From Adhaeribacter rhizoryzae (GTDB taxonomy: Bacteria; Bacteroidota; Bacteroidia; Cytophagales; Hymenobacteraceae): a DNA stretch of 64,000 bases. Shown piece after piece: positions 16,731 through 25,880 of this stretch (position 1 is the first letter of the stretch; each line of letters opens with the position of its first letter). The stretch covers positions 62,001 through 126,000 of the forward strand of contig NZ_VWSF01000015.1 in NCBI RefSeq assembly GCF_008629685.1, given 5' to 3'. Position numbers and translations under genes: made by a program. The notes beneath the pieces are model-generated. The model searched no databases, was not told the origin of the DNA, and was given only the letters and a program-made list of their open reading frames with translations.

Positions 16731-18308
16731 TTACTTAATTATTTCGCTTACCGGTACGGCTACAAAATATAAATCCCGGATGCCTTCGTAGATCATGCCA
16801 ATGGTGTTGTCATCTATTTTGGTGAGTGCCGAATAACCGTAGCTTGGGCGTTCGTCTACCATGGTTTTATTTACCGGAGACCAGGTTTCGCCTAAGTCCA
16901 GACTGGCTTTGATGGTCATGTTGTTGCGGCTAAAAGAATTATCGGGGTTGCTGAAAAATGTTACCTCCCGGAGCTTGCCTTTCACTTTTACATTTGCTTT
17001 GATCAGGCTGCCCATGCAAACCGGATCGATCAAAGTATTATAAGAGGTAACGTGTTCTACCCAGGTTTTACCTAAATCGGTGGTGGTAGCTACGCTCCGG
17101 AATTCGCCGCGGTTATCGCGCATGTTCAGCATTAAGGTGCCCGGCGTGGTTTCTATTACCTGGCTCTCGGTGGTGTTGGCTTTGGGGCCGGCCAGGCTGC
17201 CAGCCCAGGTTTTACCGTGGTCGGCGCTGTAAATAATGGTGGAATAAGGCATGCCTTTTTCGTCCCAGTACTGGGCCGGGAAAACCAGTTTACCATCTTT
17301 CATGGCTATGCCGTTGCCGGGACCATTAAAGAATAAATTCCAGGCCGGATTTTTTACCTGGGGGGTAATGCTCACGGGCTCCGACCAGGTTTTACCGTCG
17401 TCGGCGCTGCTCACCACCACAAACTGACCGGTTTCGTCGGGCGAAAGACCGGGTTTAGAACCCGCAATAGACCGGTTTCCTTTGCTCCAAAGGGCGGCTA
17501 CCCATATTTTTTTGGTAACCGGATCGAATAAAATAGCCGGATCGCCCACGCCATTGTTTTCGTGCGGTGCGCCCATGTCCATAATTATTTTCATGGGTTC
17601 CCAGGTTTTGCCGCCGTCGGTGCTCCGGCTCATGCCCACATCAATATTGCCGGGTAAGTCGCGCGAGGTTTCGTAGCGGATGTCGTACACCGATAACAAA
17701 GTACCTTTATCGGTGGTGGTAATACCCGGAATCCGGTAGGTATGTACTTTCTCGTCGCCGGCGCGCCGTATCGGTACACCAATTCTTTTCACGTAAGCCG
17801 ATTTATCTTCGGTTATTTTTTGCCCTTTGTTCTGGCTGTTAAAAAGTTGCGTACAGTGTACCTCAACTTTTTCTCTGATGTCGGCGGTCTCTTTTAAGCT
17901 GGCGCTCAGCCAAATATAATGCCATCCTGGTTTCAGGGTCAGTTGCACCGGAATTTTAAAATCGGTACTGGTTGGGGTAAACGTTGCTATCGGTTTGGTA
18001 GCGGCAAATTTAGGTTCCTGGTCGGTGAAATAAACGTCTAGCTGCTTTATAGCCGGCACCGCCGATTTATTCAAACTAGTCTGGATGCCGGTATACGACA
18101 CTTCCGATACCCCGGCCGGTACGTAAATACCAATCCGCACCAACGGATTCGCGGCCACGCCCAATAATACCGGGTTGGCCGGATCCGTACTGGTTATTAT
18201 TACTTCCGGTTCGGACACCCGGTTATGCTGTTTTCCCACAAAACCAAAACTGCTGATTAATGCAACCAGCATAAAGCATAGTAACTTATGTTCTTTTATC
18301 TTTCTCAT
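16731..18308 (-). CDS. nanH: Exo-alpha-sialidase (GH33)
   Basis: 525 residues with an N-terminal signal peptide. An N-terminal beta-sandwich (about 35-160) precedes the six-bladed catalytic propeller. The RIP motif is YRIPG (191-195), and at least five Asp-boxes are visible: SRSTDGGKTW, SSADDGKTW, YSADHGKTW, TTDLGKTW and SLDLGETW. It releases sialic acid from host-type glycoconjugates in the periplasm or at the cell surface. It is flanked by an MFS transporter and a sialate esterase on the same strand. The family call is firm; linkage preference cannot be read from sequence. Confidence 0.93.
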   Translation of the reverse strand: MRKIKEHKLLCFMLVALISSFGFVGKQHNRVSEPEVIITSTDPANPVLLGVAANPLVRIGIYVPAGVSEVSYTGIQTSLNKSAVPAIKQLDVYFTDQEPKFAATKPIATFTPTSTDFKIPVQLTLKPGWHYIWLSASLKETADIREKVEVHCTQLFNSQNKGQKITEDKSAYVKRIGVPIRRAGDEKVHTYRIPGITTTDKGTLLSVYDIRYETSRDLPGNIDVGMSRSTDGGKTWEPMKIIMDMGAPHENNGVGDPAILFDPVTKKIWVAALWSKGNRSIAGSKPGLSPDETGQFVVVSSADDGKTWSEPVSITPQVKNPAWNLFFNGPGNGIAMKDGKLVFPAQYWDEKGMPYSTIIYSADHGKTWAGSLAGPKANTTESQVIETTPGTLMLNMRDNRGEFRSVATTTDLGKTWVEHVTSYNTLIDPVCMGSLIKANVKVKGKLREVTFFSNPDNSFSRNNMTIKASLDLGETWSPVNKTMVDERPSYGYSALTKIDDNTIGMIYEGIRDLYFVAVPVSEIIK

Positions 18309-18461
18309 TATTTTTTAAAATATCAGCGCTTCTAATACCAAAAAGTATTAAGGCTTTTTTAGGTAATAATCAGCTTCTTTGGAAGAAACTCTTATATAAT
18401 ACTATTACTGGTGGCAGTAGATTGATACTATCTGGCATTGTATATTCGGTTCATCCGACTC

Positions 18462-19724
18462 TTAAGCATTTACAAAATTGTTGACTTTCGGGCGAAGGAA
18501 ATATAATTGTACGAGGAGCGCCACCACTACAATTCCCGCCAGCATCGCAAAGCTTTTACCCAGATTGCCGGCGTCGGTCGACTTGCCTAATAAATCAGTA
18601 ATAAAAGCGCCGGCAAATACCCCGGTCATATTCATCAGGCCATAAGCGGTAGCCCGGTATTTGGCCGAAACAAACTGGCAAAGAATAGGCATATTATTCG
18701 CATCGAACATACCGTAGCCAAAACCAAAGCAAAAGGCGGCTCCCACTACATTAAACAACGAATCGCCAAAACCAATCAGCAATAAAGACGGAATAGTTAA
18801 GCCCAGACCAATGGCGCTGGTGTAAACCCGGCCGCGTATATTTTTTTGCACCCATCTATCGGATAAAATGCCGCCGAAAATAACTCCTAAAAACGAAGAA
18901 GCTGCAATGGTAATGGTAGACAAAGGACCGGCCGTGGCCATGTCGATGTTTAAATTTTGGGCAAACAAGGTAGGCAGCCAGTTTTTAGTAGCCCAGCCGG
19001 GCAAACTGGGAATGGCAAAATAAAACAGGATAACCCAGAAGGAAATATTCGTAAATAACACGCCCAGCCCTTTCAATACAGAGGTTTTATCTTCCGGATT
19101 AATGCTATTAAAATTTGCCGCCGCCGCCGCATCTTTCTTCTCCCTTAAAAAAAATATTAAGACCACGGAATACCCAATACCTATTAAGCCAAACGTATGA
19201 AAAGTGGTATGCCACGAATAAGTAGCGGCAATGGTAGCCCCGAAACCACCTAATGCTTGCCCCATATAAAGCCCCGTCATGTGAATACCGATGGCCAAGG
19301 ATCGGGTTTTATCTTCATGAAAATCGGCAATGAGGGATAAGCCCGCGGGTATATACAAGGCTTCGCTTACGCCCATAATGGCCCGCAACCAATATAGCTC
19401 CTGGAAGGTATCGGCATAGCCCATTGCATACGTAACGCCCGACCAAACAAATAAGCTGCTCACGATAATCCATTTGCGGTCGAATTTATCGGCAATAATG
19501 CCCGCTACGGGACTCATTAGGCCATAGATCCACAGAAAAATACCCATTAAATAACCGAAATTGGTAGCCGACTGTAATTCCGCAATATCTATTTGCATAG
19601 AAGGCCGCATGGTAGACAGCATTTGCCGGTCCATGTAGTTTAACAAGGCTACCACCCATAATAAACCTACCACTATCCAGGGGTAATATTTTCGGAATTT
19701 TGATTGTGTAGCCACCATCTGCAT
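18462..19724 (-). CDS. MFS transporter, probable sialic acid permease
   Basis: 420 residues with about 12 hydrophobic segments and the MFS loop motif DKFDRKW after the second membrane segment. The N-terminal LNYMDRQML segment is typical of the anion:cation symporter group that includes hexuronate and sialate permeases. Its position between the mutarotase and sialidase genes makes it the likely inner-membrane Neu5Ac importer (NanT role). Start could be the first or the third codon (both ATG). A 153-base gap precedes the sialidase. Confidence 0.85.
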   Translation of the reverse strand: MQMVATQSKFRKYYPWIVVGLLWVVALLNYMDRQMLSTMRPSMQIDIAELQSATNFGYLMGIFLWIYGLMSPVAGIIADKFDRKWIIVSSLFVWSGVTYAMGYADTFQELYWLRAIMGVSEALYIPAGLSLIADFHEDKTRSLAIGIHMTGLYMGQALGGFGATIAATYSWHTTFHTFGLIGIGYSVVLIFFLREKKDAAAAANFNSINPEDKTSVLKGLGVLFTNISFWVILFYFAIPSLPGWATKNWLPTLFAQNLNIDMATAGPLSTITIAASSFLGVIFGGILSDRWVQKNIRGRVYTSAIGLGLTIPSLLLIGFGDSLFNVVGAAFCFGFGYGMFDANNMPILCQFVSAKYRATAYGLMNMTGVFAGAFITDLLGKSTDAGNLGKSFAMLAGIVVVALLVQLYFLRPKVNNFVNA

Positions 19725-19773
19725 TTGTTAAAAAAGAGGTTTCTGTCAGCACCAATCAGCGCGAACACCTATA

Positions 19774-20946
19774 TTATTTATGAAGAAATTTCCCGAGTAA
19801 TAGCTGCGGGGTGCGTACGCCGGCTTTTATCTCACCACTGGGTATAAGTACTCCGTCGGCCCAATTAACGGCCGTGGTTGTAACCGGCACTTCATAAGGA
19901 ATCGTGCCTAATTTTTTCCAGGTATCGGCATGGGCATTGTATTGCAGTACTTCCTTGCTAAATCCCGGATGGGCTGACTGTAAATTGGCTTTTTGCCCAA
20001 TTAGTTGCTGTTTCTTCGCTTCGCTTTTTTCGGCAGCAATAGCCGCTAGCAACTGTTCGGTTTTATGAAACGTTTCGCCTTTATCGCCACCAAATAATAA
20101 TATTTCACCGGCTCGGGTTGCCATACCGGTACCAGCCGATAAAGCATAAGGCAGGGATTGCTTTTGCTGCCATTGGTTACTGTTCAAATCATACCGGTAT
20201 ACCGAATCATATAAGTCGCTGATGCCATTGCTGTTTTTCTTTCTGCCGCCTATCAAATAAATGTATTGATGACCACCGCCGGCCTGCATCACCATTACCG
20301 CGTGGGAAACCGGTTTTGGCAAAGAAGGCAGTTGCTGCCACCCTGCCGTTGGATGGTTTAAATCAAGGCTAAAAAACTGATTGGAAACCCCGTCTGCCAT
20401 TTCACCTCCACCCACATAAATGGTATTTTCAACAGCTGTAATAGCGGCATTCGTAATGGCTATGGGCAAGTCCGGCAGGTTTTTTACCGCTATTTTTTTA
20501 GTGGCTGTATCCCATTGTATTAATAGCACCTGGTTAGTGATGCCCTTATCGTTTTCGCCACCGGCGCAAATTATGCCTGAAGGCGTGGAACAACTGGCGC
20601 CGTACGCCACCGGGTTGGACAAATGAAAAAGCTTTGGGTTGGGTTTAATAGTATTTCCTTTAGCCTCTTTTTCAAACACGTATATATCGTTGTAATATTT
20701 TTTTGTGCCACCGAGCCAAGGCATCTTATCCGGAAAGTTGGCGCCGCCCGCTATTACCAGCACCTGGTGGTGAACGCCCGCAACCGGACCGGCCAGGCCT
20801 AAGGCCTTGGCTTGTCCGGTTAGGGCTGGCAGTTCAGCGGCCACTTTCCAGTTTATAGCCTGAACGGTTTGGCTTTGGGCCATCGTTTGATTATGCATTA
20901 TCATTACTAAGAACAAAACAATTATGTGGAGCAACTCAAATTTCAT
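19774..20946 (-). CDS. nanM: Sialic acid mutarotase, cyclically permuted Kelch protein
   Basis: 390 residues. A signal peptide (MKFELLHIIVLFLVMIM) sets the start at 20946; an open frame to 21000 adds an unlikely 18-residue leader. Kelch-like repeats are visible: VLVIAGGANFPD, GIICAGGENDKG, IYVGGGEMADG, YIYLIGGRKKN and ILLFGGDKGE. This is the pattern of the cyclically permuted mutarotase family to which NanM/YjhT belongs, which speeds anomer interconversion of free Neu5Ac in the periplasm. Placement between the lyase and a transporter supports this. Confidence 0.87.
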   Translation of the reverse strand: MKFELLHIIVLFLVMIMHNQTMAQSQTVQAINWKVAAELPALTGQAKALGLAGPVAGVHHQVLVIAGGANFPDKMPWLGGTKKYYNDIYVFEKEAKGNTIKPNPKLFHLSNPVAYGASCSTPSGIICAGGENDKGITNQVLLIQWDTATKKIAVKNLPDLPIAITNAAITAVENTIYVGGGEMADGVSNQFFSLDLNHPTAGWQQLPSLPKPVSHAVMVMQAGGGHQYIYLIGGRKKNSNGISDLYDSVYRYDLNSNQWQQKQSLPYALSAGTGMATRAGEILLFGGDKGETFHKTEQLLAAIAAEKSEAKKQQLIGQKANLQSAHPGFSKEVLQYNAHADTWKKLGTIPYEVPVTTTAVNWADGVLIPSGEIKAGVRTPQLLLGKFLHK

Positions 20947-21043
20947 CAGCAATCGTTTATAGTAAATACTACCTGTACACCCTTCAACCATAATGAGCAT
21001 AATGCTTTGATAAACAAAACATTATAGACGTACAACGTATAAC

Positions 21044-21994
21044 TTAAAACTTATTACTTTCTACCAATTGTGGGTTTCTGGATTTATAAGTCTCGAACGA
21101 CAGGGCCTGTACCTCCTGCTGAAAAGCTTCAAACGATTGTGGGCTCATATTTTTTACCGGCAGGCGGAATTCACCGCAATCTAGTCCTACTAATTTCATG
21201 TAAGCTTTACCCGTAGCAATGCCGCCGTATTTGCCTAGCAAGCTGATCATATCAATGGATTGCTGCTGCAACGCCTGCGCTTTTTTAAGATCACCCTGGT
21301 TAAAAGCATCAATCAACTGGTGGTATAAAGGCGCGGCATAGTTGTAGGTGCTGCCTACTCCTCCTTTGGCGCCCAATACCAATGCCGATAACAAGTTCTC
21401 GTCGCGGCCCCACAGCAAATCGTATTTACTATTGGCAAAATGCAGGCACGAAAGAAAATCCATAAAATCTTCGTGGGTATATTTAATACCGACAAAATTG
21501 TTAATGCGACCATCCACTTCCCGTAGCAAATCAATCATGGAAAAATTAACGCCGGTGAGTACCGGAATGTGGTAATAGTAAAATGGCATTTCCGGTACCG
21601 CGTCGGCTACGGCCTGGCAACAAGCGGCCAGCATTTGCACATTTGCCGGTTTAAAATAGAAAGGCGCGGTAAAAGAAACGGCGTATAAATTAACACTTTG
21701 GGCATGGCGAGCCAGGTCTATGGCGTCCTGCAGGCAGGTCCCTCCTACCAACGTAATAACCTTAAAATCCTTATCCTGCTCCGTAGCGCGGGCCCAGGCT
21801 TCGGCTACACTTTTCTTTTCTTCGAGGGTTAGCGAAACGCCTTCGCCGGTAGAGCCGCAGATAAAAGCTCCCGTATTATTGTTAGCCTTCAGCAAGCGGT
21901 AATAGTCCGGAATAATGTCCAGGTTTAAGCTACCATCGGGGTGCATGGGCGTAAAAGGAGCCGCAATAAGCCCGGTTAATTGATTGATTTTCAT
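21044..21994 (-). CDS. nanA: N-acetylneuraminate lyase (DHDPS family)
   Basis: 316 residues, cytoplasmic class I aldolase. Signatures: GSTGEG (47-52) for carboxylate binding, the Tyr in FYYYHIPVLTG and the Schiff-base Lys171 in GIKYTHEDF. It splits Neu5Ac to pyruvate and ManNAc, which the AGE-type epimerase in the same operon would convert to GlcNAc. It is the first intact gene of the operon, downstream of a SusD relic and divergent from the FadR-type regulator. A 4-hydroxy-tetrahydrodipicolinate synthase is less likely given the neighbours. Confidence 0.9.
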   Translation of the reverse strand: MKINQLTGLIAAPFTPMHPDGSLNLDIIPDYYRLLKANNNTGAFICGSTGEGVSLTLEEKKSVAEAWARATEQDKDFKVITLVGGTCLQDAIDLARHAQSVNLYAVSFTAPFYFKPANVQMLAACCQAVADAVPEMPFYYYHIPVLTGVNFSMIDLLREVDGRINNFVGIKYTHEDFMDFLSCLHFANSKYDLLWGRDENLLSALVLGAKGGVGSTYNYAAPLYHQLIDAFNQGDLKKAQALQQQSIDMISLLGKYGGIATGKAYMKLVGLDCGEFRLPVKNMSPQSFEAFQQEVQALSFETYKSRNPQLVESNKF

Positions 21995-22131
21995 TTGATT
22001 TTAATTAATAATAATTTCTTTCTTTTTTTTGTTGAAGCCCAGTGTAGTTAAGCCAGGCGGGTTTAGAAACCCACCAAGTTTGTTCCTCACAGCTTTTTTA
22101 GGCTAAAAGCTCCGGAAAAATTCCGGAGGTG

Positions 22132-22266
22132 TTAGAATTTAGCGTAGCCGGGGGTTTGTTCCAGGGCCCGGTTATTCGTTAAAGAGTTCCGGTCTATTGG
22201 CCACAGCAATTTATAAGCTTCAGTCGGCGATAGCGTGGTATGGGCATACACGTAATTATCTCCCAT
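22132..22266 (-). pseudogene. C-terminal relic of a SusD/RagB gene
   Basis: Reading the minus strand from 22266 to the stop at 22132 gives 44 residues that include SPTEAYKLLWPIDRNSLTNN and end QTPGYAKF. This is the typical SusD C-terminus: a LWPI.. basic/polar segment and a final NPGY-like motif. An in-frame TGA lies a few codons upstream and no more of the gene is found. A small CTCCGGAA/TTCCGGAG hairpin follows at about 22110-22128. The position, directly before nanA, is where Bacteroides sialic acid loci carry their SusCD importer, so it is probably the stump of that gene. Confidence 0.7.
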
Positions 22267-22621
22267 CAGAAATAACGCGCCCACTCACTCCTGGTACCTG
22301 GGCACTAAAAAATGGCTAATGAGAAAGCTATTATTTAAAAAATAATTTGGCATAGGATATCTAATTTCATGGTGATGAATTTGTATTAAGTAGGACATAA
22401 ATAGTAAATAAGTGAATAGACTATTATAAATTCATTTAAACTATTAGCTCAAGTCTTACAACTCCAATAGTTAGCAGCTAGTTGTGTTTATAAATTTGTA
22501 TCTTAGCAGCTAGGAGAAGTACTTTTTATTACAAGTAAATTGGTGTTCTGAAACTTATTTTTTTTAATTAGTATTTATTTAATTAAAATTAGTTTGGATT
22601 CACGTATTTACTGTTTTTGCT

Positions 22622-22636
22622 TTATGTAAGACATAA
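22622..22636. promoter_or_regulatory. Palindromic candidate operator, copy 1
   Basis: TTATGT-AAG-ACATAA, a perfect 6-bp inverted repeat with a 3-base centre, 115 bases before the FadR-type regulator start. The same palindrome occurs at 52269-52283. FadR-subfamily GntR proteins bind sites of the form GT-N3-AC, which this contains. The rest of 22267-22751 is AT-rich with no gene visible. Confidence 0.55.
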
Positions 22637-22751
22637 TAAAGATTAAAATTATTTTCCCTGCTTCCAAACAAAGTCTTAATTAATTCTCAATTTTTTTTTA
22701 ATCTGCCTTAACAGAATATATCTAGGCTATCTTCCGCAATAAATACAACCT

Positions 22752-23453
22752 ATGGAGAATATGATCAATAAATTAGAGATGATTGATACCAGCTCACTGG
22801 TGGATAGAGTCGAAATGAACCTGATTGAATTGCTGGTAAAAAAGAATTTAAAGGTGGGCAACGCTATCCCAACCGAAATTGAACTGGCCGGAGCTTTGGG
22901 CGTAAGCCGGTCCGTTATCAGGGAAGCCTTGGTACGGCTACGAATGATAGGGCTGATTGAATCTAAAAAACACCGGGGTGCTATTATTACCAACCCGGAC
23001 CTGCTGGCTCTGCTGGAGAAAAGAATGATTCCGCAGGTGCTGGATGATGGAACATTACGCGAAATATTTGAATTGCGCCTGGTGCTGGAAATAGGCATGG
23101 CTGATTTAATAATGGAAAGGGTAACGCCGGAGCAAATTGCCGAATTAAAGAAAATTGTTGCCAATGAACCCACACATACCGAATCGTACCAATTTCAGAT
23201 TCAGCACGAAATTACTTTCCACGGCAAATTGTACGAAATATCGGGCAACGAAACGCTGAAAAAGTTTCAGAAAATGCTGCTGCCGGTATTTGATTATGTG
23301 CACAAAAGCGGCTTGTTAAAAAAAGATGCCGTTGTCCGGAAATTTGTTTCGCACAAAGGGCTGGTAGATATTATTGAACACGGCTCGGCTGAGATGCTGC
23401 GCAATGGCATGCGGAGCCACCTCGAAAACCATTTCGCCCGGTTATTTCATTAA
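22752..23453 (+). CDS. GntR-family regulator, FadR/FCD subfamily
   Basis: 233 residues. The winged helix (about 18-85) includes IPTEIELAGALGVSRSVIREAL, split here as IPTEIELAGALG and VSRSVIREAL, followed by a wing with KKHRGAII. The FCD ligand domain (about 100-228) has metal-ligand-type residues in HEITFHGKLYE and the C-terminal RSHLENH. It is divergent from the sialic acid operon, so the likely effector is Neu5Ac or ManNAc, as for NanR-like FCD regulators. Alternative ATG starts exist 9 and 27 bases downstream. A candidate operator sits upstream. Family is firm, role inferred. Confidence 0.9.
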   Translation: MENMINKLEMIDTSSLVDRVEMNLIELLVKKNLKVGNAIPTEIELAGALGVSRSVIREALVRLRMIGLIESKKHRGAIITNPDLLALLEKRMIPQVLDDGTLREIFELRLVLEIGMADLIMERVTPEQIAELKKIVANEPTHTESYQFQIQHEITFHGKLYEISGNETLKKFQKMLLPVFDYVHKSGLLKKDAVVRKFVSHKGLVDIIEHGSAEMLRNGMRSHLENHFARLFH

Positions 23454-23589
23454 GTTCCGGCCCTACCTTTATAGCTGAATCTGATAGGCCGAAAATATCA
23501 CCTTAGCGGTTAAACATGATTAGCAAAGTCGTAACAAGAATTGGTGGAGAAGCCTAAATGGTTCTTGAAGCAGTGAAAACAATATTTTA

Positions 23590-23633
23590 AACAAAAACAA
23601 AGGGTGCTCTTATTGGCACCCTTTGTTTTTGTT
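23590..23633 (+). terminator. Strong rho-independent terminator after the FadR-type gene
   Basis: A perfect 18-bp inverted repeat (arms 23590-23607 and 23616-23633, core CAAAGGGTGC/GCACCCTTTG) with an 8-base loop and a T-rich distal arm. It lies 137 bases after the regulator stop. Confidence 0.8.
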
Positions 23634-23771
23634 ATTAGCGATTGTTCATAGCTTTAATCTACAGGGTTCCATGGCTGCTTTGGTAGCGGCCAATAAAGCC
23701 CCAGTCGAAAGACAGCGTACTAATACCAGCTAATAAGCAGGGACTTCCATAGCGGCTTAAAGAAATCACCC

Positions 23772-23894
23772 GTCATTCCAGAGGAATCTTCTGTATAGAA
23801 GGCGTTACAGGTAAATGCCAGACTTAATTTATTACCTGTTTTTCCAACTCAAGCAGTAGATTCTTTTGTAATTCTTCGAATTCTATAGAATGAC
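23772..23894. repeat. Degenerate inverted repeat related to 14409
   Basis: GTCATTCCAGAGGAATCT at the left end matches the core of the 14409 element at 16 of 18 bases, and GAATGAC closes the right end. The 123-base unit looks like a small non-coding mobile or REP-type element. The rest of 23634-24049 contains nothing else recognisable. Confidence 0.5.
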
Positions 23895-24049
23895 TGGTTG
23901 GAAATATTATTCGTTAGGCTGTCATGGAATACCACATTTACTTTTTGGTATAATTATCATCACTGGCCGGGCCTTGCTTTCCGGCCAGGCAGCTTTACCG
24001 AAACATCAAGGAATTATTTTAATCTGTTTTTATCTTAAATTCTTCTGCT

Positions 24050-25594
24050 TTAATTATTTTGAATTAACGCATTTTTGTACAAACCTATCTCCGACACCGT
24101 AGGGTTCAGCCGCGACGACTCGATGCGTAACCGCACTTTACTCGCTGTTACCGGCTCGAAACGCAGCAGCCTTTTATAACCAACCGTGGTGCCTTCGGTA
24201 ACCTTTTGCCACTGCCCGTTATCCCAGTATTCAAACGTAAATTTTTCGATACGCTGGCCCACGGCAATATTTTCCTGCAAAAGCAACACGTCAAAAGTCT
24301 GATTTCCTTTCAGCTGCAGCTCAATGGTTGCGGTAGTATCTTTAATGGTTTTGGTAGTATAATAGGTGTTGTATTTGCCATCCAGCAGGGCTTTGCTGTT
24401 TTTACCCGCGCTAATTTTTATTTTGGCACCGGCCGCCAGGTTCGTCCGGAAGGTTGCATCCCGCAGCCGTTTCCATTCGCGCAGGCTTTTCACATCACTT
24501 TCGTGGATGAGCCCGCGGGTATCCGGCGGAATATTCAGCAGCAGCACGCCGTTGCGCCCCACCGAACTGTAATAAATATCCAGCAGTTTTTCCGGTGATT
24601 TTACTTTATTGTCTTCGGCGGGGTGATAAAACCAACCCGGCCTGATCGAAACGTCGGTTTCGGCGGGGTACCATACCAGGCCCGTGGTATTTCTAATTTT
24701 CTCGCGGCTACCCAAATCATTGCCGCGCATATCGCCCTGCGGTTTAAAGGCAATACCCTGTTGCGAATTGGCAGCGGTAACATTTTGGTCGAGGTTAGCC
24801 GTGGGCACTACACTCCATTCCGTTTCGCGACAGTAACCGGTTTCAGTGCCCACCCAGCGCACATCGGGCCCCATAATGGCAATAATAGCAGCAGGCTGTA
24901 GTTTGCGGATATGGGCGTACCAGCGGTCGAAATCGTAGACCTGTTTTTTACCGTTCGAACCTTCGCCGTTGGCCCCATCAAACCACACTTCATCAATCTT
25001 GCCGTACTGGGTAAGCAATTCGGTAAGCTGATCTACAAATAAATCGTTATAAGCATCGGTGCCGTAAAGCGGCGAGTTCATGTCCCAGGGCGACAGGTAA
25101 ACCCCTAACCCCATATCATATTCTTTACAAGCCGCCGCTACTTCCTTCATCACATCGCCCTTACCGTTTTTCCAAGGACTGCTTTTTACCGAATGTTTGG
25201 TTGTGGCAGTAGGCCACAGGCAGAAGCCATCGTGGTGCTTGGCCGTAAGAATAACCTGCTTGATGCCGGTGACCTTTGCCTCGCGCACCCACTGGCGGGC
25301 ATCCAGGTTGGTTGGGTTAAAAATAGCCGGGTCTTCTTTACCCGTACCCCATTCGCGGTTGGTAAAGGTATTCACGCCCATGTGAAAAAATGCGGTAAGC
25401 TCTAACTGCTGCCACCGGAGCTGCGCGGGCGAAGGCACCACCATAGCGGCTTTGCGAACAATTTCGGCCGCCGAATCTTCGGGCTTGATAACAGCAAAAT
25501 TACGGTTATCGCTATTGCTGTTACTCTTTTGGGCATATACGGTTGCCGGAGCAGCCAGCAGCAGTAAGTATAAACTTTTGGTAATAAATCTCAT
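24050..25594 (-). CDS. GH29 alpha-L-fucosidase
   Basis: 514 residues with signal peptide ending VYAQ at about residue 22. The GH29 catalytic domain (about 45-370) has TAKHHDGFCLWPT and the nucleophile Asp206 in EVWFDGANGEG. A discoidin-like F5/8-type domain (about 390-510) follows, probably for glycan binding. It would remove alpha-1,2/3/4-linked fucose from mucin-type or N-glycans. It is the most downstream gene of the minus-strand glycan region, and a GH95 fucosidase lies at its other end. The family is firm; subfamily A or B cannot be decided by eye. Confidence 0.92.
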   Translation of the reverse strand: MRFITKSLYLLLLAAPATVYAQKSNSNSDNRNFAVIKPEDSAAEIVRKAAMVVPSPAQLRWQQLELTAFFHMGVNTFTNREWGTGKEDPAIFNPTNLDARQWVREAKVTGIKQVILTAKHHDGFCLWPTATTKHSVKSSPWKNGKGDVMKEVAAACKEYDMGLGVYLSPWDMNSPLYGTDAYNDLFVDQLTELLTQYGKIDEVWFDGANGEGSNGKKQVYDFDRWYAHIRKLQPAAIIAIMGPDVRWVGTETGYCRETEWSVVPTANLDQNVTAANSQQGIAFKPQGDMRGNDLGSREKIRNTTGLVWYPAETDVSIRPGWFYHPAEDNKVKSPEKLLDIYYSSVGRNGVLLLNIPPDTRGLIHESDVKSLREWKRLRDATFRTNLAAGAKIKISAGKNSKALLDGKYNTYYTTKTIKDTTATIELQLKGNQTFDVLLLQENIAVGQRIEKFTFEYWDNGQWQKVTEGTTVGYKRLLRFEPVTASKVRLRIESSRLNPTVSEIGLYKNALIQNN

Positions 25595-25753
25595 TTTTTT
25601 TATTTATGTATATTTAACTTAAAAACCAGCATAGAAATAATCAAATATTTCCTATCCGGATTACTAGTCTGACCTAAATCAGGAGCAGATTTTCGCAACT
25701 CTTCAAACGGGTATGTTTCCTATTATTGAAATACCGATACCCAGGAAATCGGT

Positions 25754-25786
25754 AAATACCCTGCTACTTAAAGCAGCAGGGTATTT
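25754..25786. terminator. Terminator hairpin between GH29 and GH18
   Basis: AAATACCCTGCT (25754-25765) and AGCAGGGTATTT (25775-25786) form a perfect 12-bp stem with a 9-base loop. It lies 95 bases beyond the GH18 stop on the minus strand and separates it from GH29. Confidence 0.65.
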
Positions 25787-25880
25787 TAAATTACAAGTAA
25801 AGCCCTAGTTCAACTGATAAAGCTTTGATTTACATTATTTTAATTATGAACTTCATCAAAATTGGGGATACTACTTTTCT

